A stretch of 64,000 bases of DNA, from NCBI GenBank assembly GCA_027186245.1, contig CP114481.1:2588501-2652500 (forward strand), read 5' to 3'. Below the pieces are notes generated by a model. That model had not been told where the DNA came from, ran no database searches, and was given only the letters and a program-made list of their open reading frames with translations. Position numbers and translations under genes: made by a program. The stretch comes from Coriaria nepalensis. Its lineage: Eukaryota > Streptophyta > Magnoliopsida > Cucurbitales > Coriariaceae. Below are positions 11,901-24,652 of the stretch, piece after piece. Each line of letters begins with the position of its first letter. The stretch's first letter is position 1.

Positions 11901-14900
11901 GTTAAAGGGAGGAAAGGAGAATGAAAGAGTTCCTATTTTACAATCATTAAAAGAGTGCATATTTTATAAGGGCTGTGGGTTAGAAGTTAGAAAAAAAGAA
12001 GACTTTCTAAATGTATTTTAAAGTAGACTTTCTAAATTTGTTATTGTTTTGTCCCATGTTAGTTTAGTACTATAAGTATTTTAAGGAGACTTTCTATATA
12101 TTATAATTCTTTAAATATAGAGCTTCTACTCTGATTATAAAGAAGCTTGCTCACTAGCAATGGTTCTTTGTTTGATCTTTGGCTTTCCTCCCTTTCAGTT
12201 AAAATGCACTTGAATGAGTTACATGGTTGTGGTATATCCATGAGTTAAGAAATAATGGCAATTACTTTATTGTAAAATGGATTGTCTTGCTGGTTATTTG
12301 TCTTTTTAACTTAATATCAACGTTCTGGCCTTCTTTCAGTGCTTCTCCAGTGTAAACTCTAAATCTACCTTGCCATATTAGATTCAGACTTTAAACTTAT
12401 TTGCATAGACATTAAACTACCGTGTAGCAAAACTGATGTTTGGAATAGACTATTTTAGATATACTTATAGCCTAAACTGAATTATGTGCCCAAACTGGAC
12501 TCTGAGTCTAAACTGGACAAAGAAGAGCTGCTTCCAAATGGAACCTGAATGCTACCATATGACTCACTTTGTAGGATATTTTTTTAGTCAAGTTTACAAG
12601 TATTTTTTTTTCCTTTATTATAGGTTGACCCGTCAGGCTCATACTTCTCATGGAAAGCATCGGCTATGGGGAAGAATGTTTCAAATGCCAAAACATTCCT
12701 GGAAAAAAGGTATTATCGCTGCTATAATTCTGCTTCATAAATATTTTTGTTATTTCAAACAAATTTTGCATGTTAATTAGGTGAGATTTATACACTTCAT
12801 AAAATGCATGATTCTTCCTCATCTCCTTAGATGATTTTGAAAATATCATGGAATATTGTAAGAAAACCCCAAAGTTAGTCCAATGGCTAGCAAAATTGGC
12901 ATAATGTAGTTGAGGCCACTAGTTGGACTCTCCTCATTTGGGGTTACACATAAAAAGCGGCTATATATGTATGAATATGATTAAAAAAAAAAGGTTTCCA
13001 TTGTTACGCCTTGAGTTTGAAGTTCATATATATATACATATTTTATTCAGAAAATTTAAAATTTAGATTTTAAATCCTGTGTCTTTTCTCTTGGAGAATG
13101 GCTATGGTGAAAATTTTCAAACCTATACTGGACCTAATGGAATATCTATGTTGGGGTGCCTTATAAGATTAGTAGGATTCTTTATTCATTAGGATATGGA
13201 ATATTTATCTGGTTTTGGAGCAAATTTTTCTACAGAGTTGGTGCTTGATCCATTGTTTTCTGAAATTCCTGCTTGGAGAATTTCTTAGGTGGATCATATC
13301 TATAGTGACTAATCCATCTCAACCGTACATAAACCATACATAAGGTTGATGTGATATATGATGTGATAGTGTGAAGGTAATATGTGGTTGAGATAGACGG
13401 GTATACTGTACACACTGTCCACCCAAGAAATTAAGTAAAAATAATTGTGCTTTTTAACAAAGCTTCATGTTTGTTTTTTATCTCCGAGTGCAATCTCCCT
13501 CCTACTGGTCCTTGCCCTTTCTTATTCTTTATGTATCCCCAAGAATATTAGTCACAATTTCCATGTAGGTACACTGATGATATGGAGCTTGATGATGCAG
13601 TGCACACAGCTATCTTAACATTGAAGGAGGGGTAAGCTAGATTTTTAATAAATTTTAGAGTTTAGTTATTTCTTCCCCTAAAAAGCCTTTTTAGTTATAA
13701 ACCAACCAGATATTTTTTCCCTAAATGATGAGGGATAATTCCAACACTTCCCCTCACTTGTGAACTAGTTATTCCGAGGGCCTAACAAGTGACACAATGT
13801 ATAAGTGGTACTTTGCGAAACGGAGTGTTGACACCTTTACTAGGTTTGACTCTGATACCATATCAAATTTTAGAGTTCGATTATTTCTTCTCCTAAATAG
13901 CTTTTAGAGGAAGAGCAAACTCTTTAATTATAAACCAATTAAATATTTTCTCCTTAAACGATGTGGAACAACAATTCCAACAATTTTTTATGCCTATATT
14001 TTTTTAAAATTGAAGGACTAAATCCCCAAATCAAGACCTGTAGGATATTGATTAGGGTCTCATACAGATTCAATTTGTAGGAAACTAAACTATTTAGACT
14101 TTAGATAATCTTCTTGCATTTTTCTCAAAATGCATCTTGCATAAATGGGTAAAGCCTTTTCCTGAACCTTAGCTGTAGCTTATGCTTAGTTTGTTTGAGA
14201 GATTTCAATCACCAGTTTGAATCAAAATTAAGATAAATTATATATAGTTTTCTAAATATGTTTAGACAAAACTAGTATAAGTTACTATACTCCAGTTTAG
14301 ATACTACTAAAGCAAATTAGTTTAGAGAAAATGATGCTGCTATTTGGAAGAGAGCAGACATTGTTATCGTTACTTATTGCCTGGATTCTAAAACAATCAC
14401 TCATCTAATTGACTTGTCTATAGGTTTGAAGGACAAATCTCAAGCAAAAACATTGAGATCGGAATTATTGGCAGTGACAAAAAATTCAGGCAAGCTCCTC
14501 TTTCTTCTCTCTCTAGACTTGTCCCTGCTACACTTAACGATCTTGTCTTTGATTGAATTCCCAAAGAGCATCACTTTGATTAACTTTGAACATATATATT
14601 AGAGCATCTCTATTTCAAAGTTTATTCATCATTAAAACCTTGTTTTACACTCATCTTCCAAATATAAAGTAATATTATTTTGTTAAGTTGCCTTGTGAAT
14701 GTCGAATGATGTATTCTCATACTTTGTGGACCTGTGGTTGCCAATAAATTGATAACAAGTTTTGTAATAAAGCTGTTCTGGAAAAAAGAAAAAGAAAAGG
14801 GGACTAGATTCTGCATTCTAACGATCAGAGCTCTAGTACTTGATCATTTAAAAAGTTACAGCAGTTTACTCTACAACGAATCACCGATGAAGTTACTATA

Positions 14901-15278
14901 GTATTACTCCAATGTGGAATAGTGAATTAAGTTTGATCTTCATAGCTCGCTATTTTTTTTTAAATTATTGAGCAATTTAACCATTATAGTAGGACCACAC
15001 TTTTGCATCTTTTTGCATCAGTAGTAAACTAGAATTTTTCTAAGAATAGCTTGTAAATTGACGCGACTCTCAGACTGTACCATGGACTTATGTAACGGTA
15101 CAAATATTCTCATGTTATTTGAATACTATATATAATGACATTAATTTGTTCCGCATATTTATATTTGTAAATTTAAATTTATCCAGCATCACTATCTACC
15201 TATACTGAACTTTCTTTCCTTGTTCTCAGAGTATTGACCCCCGCTGAGGTTGACGATTATTTGGCTGAAGTCGAGTAG
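8946..15278 (+). CDS. PAB1: 20S proteasome subunit alpha type-2
   Basis: This is the alpha-2 subunit of the outer ring of the 20S proteasome, the cytosolic and nuclear core protease of ubiquitin-dependent protein breakdown. Spliced exons: 8946-8986, 9089-9165, 9710-9774, 9939-9985, 10817-10892, 11248-11315, 11647-11716, 12624-12709, 13569-13631, 14424-14489, 15230-15278. They total 708 nt, encoding 235 residues, the usual length for this subunit. The N-terminus [17 protein letters not shown] is the alpha-subunit signature that helps gate the ring; [19 protein letters not shown], the [10 protein letters not shown] strand, [18 protein letters not shown] and the ending DDYLAEVE follow. Alpha subunits are not catalytic. 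All phases agree. Introns are GT-AG except intron 10 (14490-15229), which starts with GC after AG, as GC-AG introns do. A tandem GGCCCA block lies upstream. Identification is firm; untranslated ends are not defined. Confidence 0.96.
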
Positions 15279-16032
15279 ACCCGGTTGTCTCTACAGGACA
15301 GCTTCAAATGTTCTCAAGATATTTTTCCATTTAAGCTTTTATGAGTGATTTAACGGGCACCGGACTTCCTTCCAAATCATGTTTTGTATTAGCATAGCAC
15401 ATTCATTTTGTGGCCAAAGCAATCGACTATCTTTACTTCAGACAAACTTAAACAAACTTTTATATGACAGTTGAAGCTAACGTTAAGTTCTGGCTCCCGA
15501 AATCCAGTTTGGACACAAAACTTACTTAAAATACAGTGCTTTAATGCCCACAAAGTTCCTGGCTATTCAAATGAATTCGAGAACTGGCCAGGATAAAGGA
15601 AAAAAAAAAAAAAGAACAGAAAAAAAAGGAAAAAGGAAGTCGAGAAGGAACTTCTGCAGTTTTCGATTCCAGTATTGCTTACTTGCTTCTCTCGGTGGAA
15701 CCAAATCTACAAAAAACGCTGAACAGTCCACGCGTGATGCTAAATTTGTAATTGCAAATATAATTAATTTACGTCCGTCCGTTGGTATGGATCAAAGAGG
15801 TGGTGAAAGAACATACTCATTTACGGAAGCAGCATGGATCAAAGAGAAGTTATAGAGAAGAATCCAGTGGTAGAGGAGAATCAGGTAGTGGAGAAAGAAT
15901 GTTGTAAAATTCATAAGGGACTACCTATATCTAACTCGTACGACCCCACCATAATGTATAATATTTCCTGTAAATACTCAACATCAAGAATTCAAGTCAG
16001 GAATTATTCATTTATTACCTATCTTTCATGGT

Positions 16033-16260
16033 TTGGAGAATGAGAATTCCTACATGCATTTTAGGGAATTTGAAAAGGTAGTAGCTAATTTTTATAGTAG
16101 ACCTGAAGTTGCGTATTCTGTTTGGTTAAAGTTCTTCCCGTTCTCTTTTAAAAACAAGGTGAAAAGTTGGTTATACTCCTTAAAGACTAGATCTATTGGA
16201 AATGGGGGAGATGACACAAGCATTGTTCAATAAACACTTCTTACATCATAAGACAAACAA
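16033..16260 (+). pseudogene. Ty3/gypsy gag fragment
   Basis: The readable frame starts with ENENSYMHFREFEKVVANF, then KFFPFSFKNKVKSWLYSL and a final SIGNGGD piece. This is the retrotransposon gag core, where KFFPFSLKDKAKSWL-type sequence is characteristic of plant gypsy elements. The upstream frame (15834-16040) carries the preceding gag part and ends in a stop just before it, so a frameshift or stop separates them. It cannot make functional capsid protein. Confidence 0.7.
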
Positions 16261-16771
16261 CTTAAAAAGATAAAATTTCAACATTTTTTCATAAAGACAG
16301 TGAAATATTATATCAAGTTTAGGAGAGATTCAAGAAGCTGTTAAATTTGTGCCCTAGCTATGGGTACGAAAATTGGTGTTCATTAAGTTATTTTTATGTA
16401 GGACTCACAATTAAAGAGTGAGAGTTCATTGAAATGATGTGCAATGGAGAATTTCTTCACAAGGATTCGGAGGATGCTATGTAATATCTAAATGATATAG
16501 TTGAAAAAGCACATACATGGACAAGGACAAGTGCTATTGATAGCACAAATAGAACGATCGGAGTTTATCATCATAGGGAAGAAACTAACCTTAAATTTCA
16601 ATTAACAGTTCTAGCAAGAGAGTTGGAGGCTTTGAAAATCAAAGGTATTAAAGGCACCTAAACAATTGCCCGACTTGAATCACATGGTATTTGTTTTGTG
16701 TGTAGAGGAATAGATCACTCACCTCAAGAATGTCCTAATTAGAGTGAGATGCGAGGAGCATATCAGGAGTA

Positions 16772-17023
16772 ATGCGAATGTACAAAAAACCATACTCGCC
16801 TTATTCTAAAAATTACAATTCTAGCTGGAAAAATCATCCAAATTTTAGTTGGAAATTAAATTATAATCAAACTCTTCACTCCAATAATCCTTGGAAGCCC
16901 AAACCACACCACCCAGATCTTATCATGTTCCTTAATAATGCACCACCAATTAGGAATTCCTTAGAGGACACATCACAAACATTTATGTGTGATGCTCATT
17001 CAGTTTTAAGCATAAGGAATTAG
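16772..17023 (+). pseudogene. Gag C-terminal Asn/Trp-rich fragment of the gypsy remnant
   Basis: The short frame (KKPYSPYSKNYNSSWKNHPNFSWK...) is rich in Tyr, Asn, Trp and Pro. WKNHPNFSW-type sequence follows the zinc-knuckle region in gag of plant gypsy elements. The knuckle itself (around 16680-16740) is present only as a stop-interrupted trace with Cys residues near 16700. It belongs with the gag fragment upstream. Confidence 0.5.
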
Positions 17024-17617
17024 TCTTTAAGTCATTAAACTATTAATAATAATAAATTAATAATAAAATTAGTTAATTAGAAGGAAAGTAGTACGTGAAG
17101 TAGTGGCTTCACTAGCTCCCTGCTAACGCTCTCAATTAGCATACAATAAGCATGAAAAATCAAAATAACTCCATATATGCATATGCAGACTAGGAAGCTT
17201 ACACACAACAGGTATTAATTTTGAAGCTAAGCACCCCGAGTTGCGACTTTTCCTAGCACAAACGATTCAAAAAGCTTCACTGGGTAGAAAAAAATCTCTC
17301 ACCTCTCCTTAGCCATGCAAAATTTCGAACAGAAACCAAAAGATTTCCTTCCGTTCTCCATAGTCGAGAATCATTGAAGGTGGAAGTAAGAATTCGCAAG
17401 CTCATAGGTAGTGATTCTAATCTGTGCAGTCTAAAACAGAGTATACCAACCAAGAGTGATTTTTGGTAAGAATCGTCACTATCCTTGTACTTGAAATCTT
17501 TAGTTTGTGTATAATATATCAAAAATGAGAGTAGAATTGATAAAATATAAGAGATCAATATGAGATCAAGGTTTATGTGTCTTAATTAGTTAGCAAGGTT
17601 TCAAATACGTCAAAATT

Positions 17618-17835
17618 TAAACGAAGGGTCGACGCCTTCAATATACGAATGGGTCGACGGGGTCGACGCCTTCAATATGCAAAGGGGTCAACGAGGTCGA
17701 CAATCGATGCACTTGACGGTTCGACAGTCGACACACTCGACGGTTCGATAGTCGACGCACTTGACGGTTTGACAGTCGACGCACTCGATGCCTCCAGTAT
17801 GCGAAGTACTTGACGGGGTCGACGGAGTCAAAATA
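17618..17835. repeat. TCGA-rich degenerate tandem repeat block C
   Basis: Four or five near copies of a roughly 27-bp unit (TCGACGCACTTGACGGTTCGA / CAGTCGACGCACTCGACGG type) are flanked by GTCGACGCCTTCAATATGC words. The minus-strand frames over it read as RRLSNRQV and similar repeats and are products of the tandem array. The flanking words link it to block A (4960-5250). Confidence 0.75.
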
Positions 17836-18551
17836 CAATAGATGTAGAATATTGTATATGTAAGTCTTACTTCTGTTGATGTGTTTAGCATGGACTCAGT
17901 ACATCGTTGCTGACCTATACATGTGGAATATATGGATCATAAATCCTAGCTTTATGATGAGTGGAAACTATTGAGTTAGATGTGTCCCACCGATACTAAC
18001 ATTCGAAAGTAAGTAAGAAAAAGGTTTGTGAAGATTGCATAATTGCAAATTTCTCATATTTTGTCTCTAGATATCTTCAGTTATGCAGTTCTCATGCTAG
18101 TCATGGATTCGGTAAATCAGGTCGTGACATTATAGAGGCACACAATAAGACTAATAAAATATTTGAGACTATGTTTTCATAATTAGTATAAGAGAATAGA
18201 GAAATTAAAAGTCATATTACCAAATTAACTAGCTCTCTAACTGTGCAAGAACGGGGGAACTTTCCATTGCAGCCTCAATCCAATCCAAAGGAGTAATATA
18301 TGGTACAAACATTTACTTCTAGTTTACAAAATGTCAAAATGGTCAATGCCATCACTACTCAAAGTCGTGAAATTTTAGAAGGACTTTCTCCACCAAGTGG
18401 TAAGAAAAATGCTCCCAAAGAAGGTGAACAAAAATATGAAGTATAGGTGCCTCTTCCTCAAGCCCTCCATCCTATTGGGAAAAATATAGAAATCCAAGGT
18501 CGAATTTTAGAACATTTAAAATAAGTAGCAATTAACATTTCTTTATTACAT

Positions 18552-18887
18552 GTGATTCAACATATGCCAACATATGCTACAGTTATCAAATATTTATTCG
18601 CATTGAAGAGAAAGCACCATGTTAAGAAGACTGCATTCTTAACGGAACAAGTGAGTGTAACATCCCACATTGAGAAATGCGAGATTGGTCAGGCTTTGTT
18701 AGATATGGAAGCAAGTGTTAATATGATGCCTTATTTTATTTACTTGCAATTAGGGCTCGGAGAAATTAATCCCACATTTGTGATTCTGCAATTAGCCGAT
18801 CGTTCAATCAGAAGATCAAGGGGAATAATAGAAGATGTTTGGTTCAAATTGATAAATTTTACTACCCTATTGATTTTTTGGTATTAG
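18552..18887 (+). pseudogene. Retroviral-type aspartic protease fragment with altered active site
   Basis: The frame contains ALLDMEASVNMMPYFIYLQLGLGE followed by [12 protein letters not shown] and GIIEDVW. In plant gypsy elements this region usually reads LxDLGASVNLLPYSVY, with the catalytic Asp followed by a small residue and Gly/Ala. Here the Asp is kept but is followed by Met-Glu, so the catalytic triplet is damaged. Homology continues past the stop in another frame to about 19000 ([15 protein letters not shown]), showing a further frameshift. Confidence 0.65.
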
Positions 18888-19600
18888 ACATGCAATATGT
18901 GGTTGATATGGATTCTAAGATTCCATTGATCTTAGGTAGACATTTTCTTGCTACATATAATGCTCGTATAAGTTCTATGAATGGTCTAATGAAATTATAA
19001 TTTGGACATATGACTTCGGAGTTAAATATTTTTCATGTTGAAAGATAATCGTGGAAAGAAAATGAATATTGTCATAGATACATGATAGACACTTTCATAT
19101 AAGAGAAAATGCATCAAAGAGATAATTTTGATTCTTCTAATTATCTTTTTCACGATTCTAAATTTGAGCCTTTGCTTTATTCATATAACATTATTAATAT
19201 TTTTGCTCTTTTTGATGAGTCATAATATAAAAAAAAAAAATTTGAAAACCATGCTTCAAGATGTTATCGATGGAGAAAAAGAATATAAAGCTATCCACTA
19301 TAGAGACTCTGAATATTAGTCTAGCTCCATTGCCTAAAGGACTCGAACATACATTTTTAGAACCAGGTTCTATCCTTTCTTTTTGGAGTATAAGTTTTTC
19401 TATCTTCGTTTTATTTCTTTACTTATTTCCTCTCATTATTCAATTATTTTGATTTAATTTTATTCAGTTTAGTTTAGTTATAGTTTTTATTTCTTATTTC
19501 TTTTTCCCTTTAATTTAGTTTTTGAGACATTGAGGACACTATCTGATTTTAATGGGGGTGGTGGTGTATCCATGCACTTCTTGCTTTCTCTAGCATTTCT

Positions 19601-20690
19601 TATTTGAATAAGTCAGCATGTTGTGCTTAAGTTTGTTTAAAATTCTTGCTTTGTATCTAAGGATTATATCAAGATGATTGGTTTTAGTAACTTTTTCTAT
19701 CTCAATCATTAGAGAATAACTTCTAAAATCTTTTGAAGATAATACTAAGCCTTGTGGTAAGATAGATGACAATGCATATAGCTAAGAAAAGTCTTCATAC
19801 TTAAAGAATACATATTTTCATGAGAGAGAGATGAGAAAATAACTTGTGACTTATATTGATCTTTTGAATTAGATATAAGCTATTTACGACTGACATTACA
19901 TGGTTTGTGGTGTGTTAGTTGAAATATTGAAGGATATTGTTCAATTTAAAAATCTATGATTTAATTTTTTATTTTTATTTTTATTTTTCGAGCCTTATTT
20001 AATGTTGCTTTGTAACAAAATCTGAAAAAAGAAAAAAAGAAAAGAAAGTAATAGTTATTATTAGAAACTCTCCCCTTATCTTTAGAAGACATTGTTTCCC
20101 ATCTTTTATATAATAGGTTTTATTGTTATGTTCTCATTTTAAATTGGCCAGTAAAATTCGGAAGCAGGTTATTGGTAAGAATGGTTGAAGTTCTAAATAA
20201 CTAATTCCTATCATTTGATCAATGTTTGTTTGCTTGTTTGTCCTAAAATGCCTTTCCATTTGAGAGTATATCTATGTTTAATTTCATGAGACAAATCCCT
20301 TGAACTAAAATTATTACCATACCCATGAAGATATGAAGTTGAGGCTTTTATTTGGAGATTTTTTCAAGGTTATATGCATTGAGGTTTGTGGTAAGAAGGT
20401 TAGGCCTTAGTGCACACACACCAATTTTAGGTGTTATAATCAAAATAATTTTGATAGCGGCTGTGATATCTAACTAATTGTTTCATTATACTCAAATAGT
20501 TTTGCTTGGATTATTTTCAAATCAAAGTGAGAAATAGTAGAAGGAAACATAAATTGGATTCCTAATGCCTTGTCACTTTTGTCATTATTAATTAGTTTTA
20601 TTATTGGGCTTTCCATCTATTTCTATTATCTTATTATCAATTATCGTCAAGTGTTTTAAGTTACTAATTCTTATTGTACGACACTTCTTT
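19601..20690. other. Probable 3' non-coding part of the gypsy remnant
   Basis: This is AT-rich sequence with no supported reading frame, directly following the TTGAGGACACT string. In related plant elements a long non-coding region lies between integrase and the 3' LTR, and this would fit. No LTR boundary was identified. Confidence 0.3.
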
Positions 20691-21990
20691 GTAGGATCGA
20701 CATCTCAATCTATATTACAATTACCGCATATATATTTTGAGCGTAATCAATACCTTCTATAGGCAATCTCCTTGGGCCAAGCGCAATTGGGCCTCCAAGG
20801 CCCGGTTTCCATTCAAGTGAATACTTAGGTTTTTCAGGTCCATTTTAATTATCATTTTATCATACAATTAAAAACAACTTATAATTCAAATTAATGTCCA
20901 ATTTTAATTAATAAAATTCAGATTTTAATTTAGGCCTTGCCACATTATACAATCAATTATGCTTGCAATGGTTAATTACAACATAATAACTATATGATAG
21001 ATTAAATGGTAATCTGAATAGTATATATTCAATTTTACTGACCATTTATACATATTAAGATTGACTCTCATAAGTGAATTCCCCTATTAGGTCAAACTCG
21101 ATTGGCTTGACGGTCATATAACTTTCAGATGATCCTTAGTCATCCATGACATACAATAGAGTATCAAGTTTTGGGCATCAACTCAGGCAGGTGGGCATGT
21201 GCTAAGTGTATGGGTTCATCTTCATCTGAATTGACGAGCCCTACTCACATTGGGCCGAGGGGTCCATATCAGATGGGTAATTTTCCCTCTTAAGTTAGCC
21301 CATTGGCATGAGTCGAGGCGGTGCATAAGATCATATAAAAAATCTCTCCAAACTGACGCCTCGTAAATTTGTCAGATCCTTATCTATTAAATCACACCAT
21401 TGAAATTCTCGTACTGACATGACGTAGAACCTAATCGGTCACTCACTTAAGGAAAAAAGGATGAGGCTGTTTAGGGATAAAATGACCAAAACCATTTTAG
21501 GAGTAAAATGGTAATTTGACTTATAATTTATAATAAGGGAAAAATGCTAATTATTAATTTGTTAATTTAATTGCATAGAGCTCTACTAGCATAACTTCAC
21601 GTTGCATTGAATTAATTATAAATTAATAAGTTACATATGAAGTTTTATTTAATTATAAATTGGTCCTAAATATTCGTAATTAATAATCAGACATGAAAGA
21701 GTTAATGAGTAGGATTATTAATTAGGTTTTTATAGGTCAAAATTAAACAAAGGGTTAATTAAATAACTTATGGGTGGGAGGCCATACTATGGGCTTTAGC
21801 CGATCTCACTTTTGTGTTTTAAGATAACTAAGATTTCTAATGAGATTAAGAAAATATGACCTAGCCTTTGCCTATAAATACAAGGCATATAGAGGTTGAA
21901 ATTAAGAATGGTTCTTGAAAGCTTTTCTCACAAGGTTCTGTCAACTCAAACTTTTGACATTTGTAAGTAAGTCTGGTGAGTAGTGTGACT
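20690..21990 (+). repeat. LTR-like block, copy 1 of a two-copy family
   Basis: The stretch 21420-21960 is colinear with 60660-61260. Shared segments in order are GACGTAGAAC, a 'preserve and ...TAAAATGGTAA' region, CTAGCATAACT, AATTAATAAGTTAC, TTTTTATTTAATTATAAAT, ATTATTAATT, AAATTAAACAAAG and ATGGGCTTT. A TATA-like CCTATAAATAC at about 21872 sits where an LTR promoter would. The copies are diverged and their outer ends were not located. Confidence 0.45.
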
Positions 21991-22152
21991 ATTTTAAAAA
22001 CTCATTCCACAAATCGTCTGTAATAAGCCGCCAATCCTAAGAAACTTCGCACCTCTAAGGCATCCTTTGGTCTATCCCAATTTCTTACTTCTTCCATCTT
22101 CAGAAATCACATATCCTAGGAAAGCGACACGATCAAGCAAAAATTCACAATT

Positions 22153-22585
22153 CTAAAATTTGGCATAAAGTTGATGATCTCTTAATGTTTGTAACACCAT
22201 TTCCAAATGTTCTACATACTCATCTTTAGACTTTAAGAAGACAAGTATGTCATCAATAAAGACAATAGCAAACTTGTCTAAATACTCTTTAAACATCCGA
22301 TTCATTAAATCGATAAAGGTAACCGGTGCATTGGTCAAACCGAACGACATCACTAGAAATTCATAATGCTTATAGCATGTCTGGAAAGACATCATTGATG
22401 TCACTTTTTTGGATCTTCAGTTGATAGTATTCAGATCTCAAGTCAATCTTTAAAAATTTTGATGTGTCTTGGAGTTGATCGAACAAATCATATATCCATG
22501 GAAGAAGATATTTGTTCTTTATGGTTACTTTATTAATCTTCATATAGTCGATGCACATCCTCATCGATCCATATGTCTTTTTCAT
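22153..22585 (-). pseudogene. Ty3/gypsy reverse transcriptase fragment
   Basis: Two overlapping frames together cover the palm domain. The first reads [19 protein letters not shown] and [13 protein letters not shown]; the second reads [18 protein letters not shown] and then [13 protein letters not shown], with the FIDD metal-binding motif of gypsy-type enzymes. A frameshift at about 22380-22404 separates the halves. Expected IDYRELNK and DLRSGYHQLKI positions are mutated (YMKINK, RSEYYQ), so it is inactive. Confidence 0.85.
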
Positions 22586-23888
22586 GAATAATACATGTAC
22601 TCCTTAAGGTGGGAAATTTGGATGAATATGTCCCTTATCCATAATTCTCATAATTGTATTTTAAGTTCCTTCAATTATGCTGGTACCATACAATATAGAG
22701 CTTTTAAGATTGGTGTAATCTCTGGTACCAAATCTATTTCAAATTCAATTTCACAATTTAGGGGAAGTCTTGGTAACTCTTCTTGAAAAAACTCTAAGAA
22801 AATTATAAACTACAAGAACATCTTTATGCATAATTTATTTTTCATTGATAGTATCCACTAAACTAGCAAGATATCCAACATGACCACTCTTTAGTAGCTT
22901 CGTTCCTTTAACTACAAATATCAATGGAATCTATCTTCTCCTTGAATCACTAATGAATTCAAACATTTCTTGTCCTGGTAGTTCGAGTATTACTCTCTTC
23001 TTTCGACAATCTATCGTGGCATCATATTTGGAGAGCTAGTCTATTCCTAATATGACATCGAAATCTTACATATCTAACACTACAATATTTGCGAATAATT
23101 CCATACCCTTGAATTTCATTGATATAGCGTGCAGCTAGTGAGTTGACATCAATGCATCTCTAGAGGGTAGCATTGTGCTGAGTATTTCACCTAATTGATA
23201 TTGGGGTTGTTTAATCTTACTAACAAACTTTGAAGCAATAAAGGAATATGTTGCACCATAATATATTAGAACTAATGCATAATTACTAGAAATCAAAATA
23301 TGACTCGATATCACGGTGGATGGACTGCTTCAGCTTCATCTTGAGTAAAAGTAAACACTCTTTCATTTAGTCTTACTTTTTATCCCTCGCACTTCTTTGG
23401 TTTGTTGCAGTCTCTAGCAAAGCGCCCTTGTTGTCCATAATTGTAGTAACCTACAATCCTAGCTTTACATTCTGCAGAATTGTTTCTCCCAAATTGATTG
23501 CATTGGCTAGATGGTCTTCCTTAAGTCTACGAGCCTTGAACCTTATTCCTCTTATTCCGTGCTCCATTCTGATTTTGATTCTAGTTCCGAAAACCCTTGA
23601 AACTCGTGCTTCCTAATCTTTTTATGTTATTCCATCTTGGATTAATACTCTATTGATCTCCATGAATTGTTGGTGTAGAGGATTGGACATAGTTTTGTAC
23701 TGCATAAGCTATCCTACCTACATTTTCTTTTCTTTTTTCATAACTTTTTTTGTTTTCTTTCTCCTGAATCATTCATATGCTATCAATCCTTATTGACTTA
23801 TCAAATACCTTTGAAAAAGGTGCATCATCCAAATCTACAACCTTTAAGTCTTTACGAGTGCTAAGATCAAGGACTTTCTTGAAATGCT

Positions 23889-24296
23889 TCACCTCAAGGT
23901 ATTTGTAGACACCAAATGTGGAGTATATCTAGACAATTCATTAAACTTTTGCAACAGCTCTTCCATCGACATGTTACCCCTTTGCAAGTTCAAAAAATAT
24001 CTTTCTTTTTCTTCAAACAAAGTCGTGGTTATATATTTACCTTCAAGCAATTTTTGAAATTCCGGCCATGTCATAGCTCCAACATCATGGATATTTATCA
24101 TTGTATCTCACTAATAACTTGCATCATTGCACAGAAAGCATGTGGTGCAATATACTTTTTCATTATCTGGGATTTTTGTGCGTTCAAAGATCCTTTCCAT
24201 TATCCTAATCCAATCCTCATCTGATCTCGAATCATGACCACCAAAGATCTTTGGGTTATACTTCATAAATTTCTTGACCGTAAAGTTAACTGGCAA
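23889..24296 (-). pseudogene. Ty3/gypsy gag fragment (minus strand)
   Basis: Two frames (24296-24111 and 24101-23889) carry a gag core: a KYNPKIFGGHDSRSDEDWIR part, then a MTWPEFQKLLEGKYI part and RGNMSMEELLQKFNELSRYTP. F.G..DP..A..W-like and EF..L...KY...-like sequences are typical of gypsy gag. A stop between the two frames breaks the gene. Confidence 0.7.
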
Positions 24297-24648
24297 TTGG
24301 ATTTATCATAGCAGTTGGATTTAAGTTCCTTATTAATTGGCAAGACATTAATTACATTCAATTATTATTTTTATGAATTGATGGTGTGAAATTCACTCTA
24401 AATATATGGTACGCTCGCATAATTATTACAATAATTTATTTTATCGATTGAATTTATTTGTTAGATATTTATCACCATACAATTCACGAGACCAAAGTCA
24501 ATTATTGTGTAGGGGCAGGTTTTCCCGATGTCATCAAATTTGCACGCTCGATGGGACCCATTATGCTACGTGTCAAAAAGTGTTGTGTAAAAAGTCCATT
24601 GCCCTCTCAAAAGTCTATTATTGTACGGTGGCAGATTTTTCTATCGTT

Positions 24649-24652
<4 letters not shown>

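Larger units (their letters stand above)
15544..19600 (+). mobile_element. Ty3/gypsy retrotransposon remnant with pol largely deleted
   Basis: Gag, protease and 3' non-coding pieces occur in element order on the + strand. Gag lies at about 15834-16260, a basic Asn/Trp-rich region at 16772-17023, an aspartic-protease-like domain at 18552-19000, and the TTGAGGACACTATCTGATTT string typical of the region after integrase at about 19530. Reverse transcriptase, RNase H and integrase are missing between about 19300 and 19500, where a PLPKGLEHTFLEPGS piece, normally at the start of pol, runs directly into the 3' region. Stops and frameshifts break every frame. The stretch 17040-18080 (with repeat block C) does not fit and may be a nested insertion. 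It is a dead element; LTR ends were not identified. Confidence 0.65.
22030..24310 (-). mobile_element. Ty3/gypsy retrotransposon remnant (minus strand)
   Basis: Read on the minus strand, the order is gag (24296-23889), a zinc-knuckle trace (about 23455-23390, reading YYNYGQQGRFARDC, so the first Cys residues are lost), a protease region (about 23350-22900, degenerate) and reverse transcriptase (22585-22153). That order is the Ty3/gypsy order. All frames are short and broken. It is a separate insertion from the + strand element at 15.5-19.6 kb. RNase H, integrase and both LTRs were not found. Confidence 0.75.

Noticed and set aside
17638..17891. Frames with repeated RRLSNRQV units that could be mistaken for a repeat protein or a CRISPR-like array
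   Set aside because: The units are degenerate and abut without unique spacers, and the frame is a by-product of the TCGA repeat. CRISPR arrays are not expected in a plant nuclear genome.
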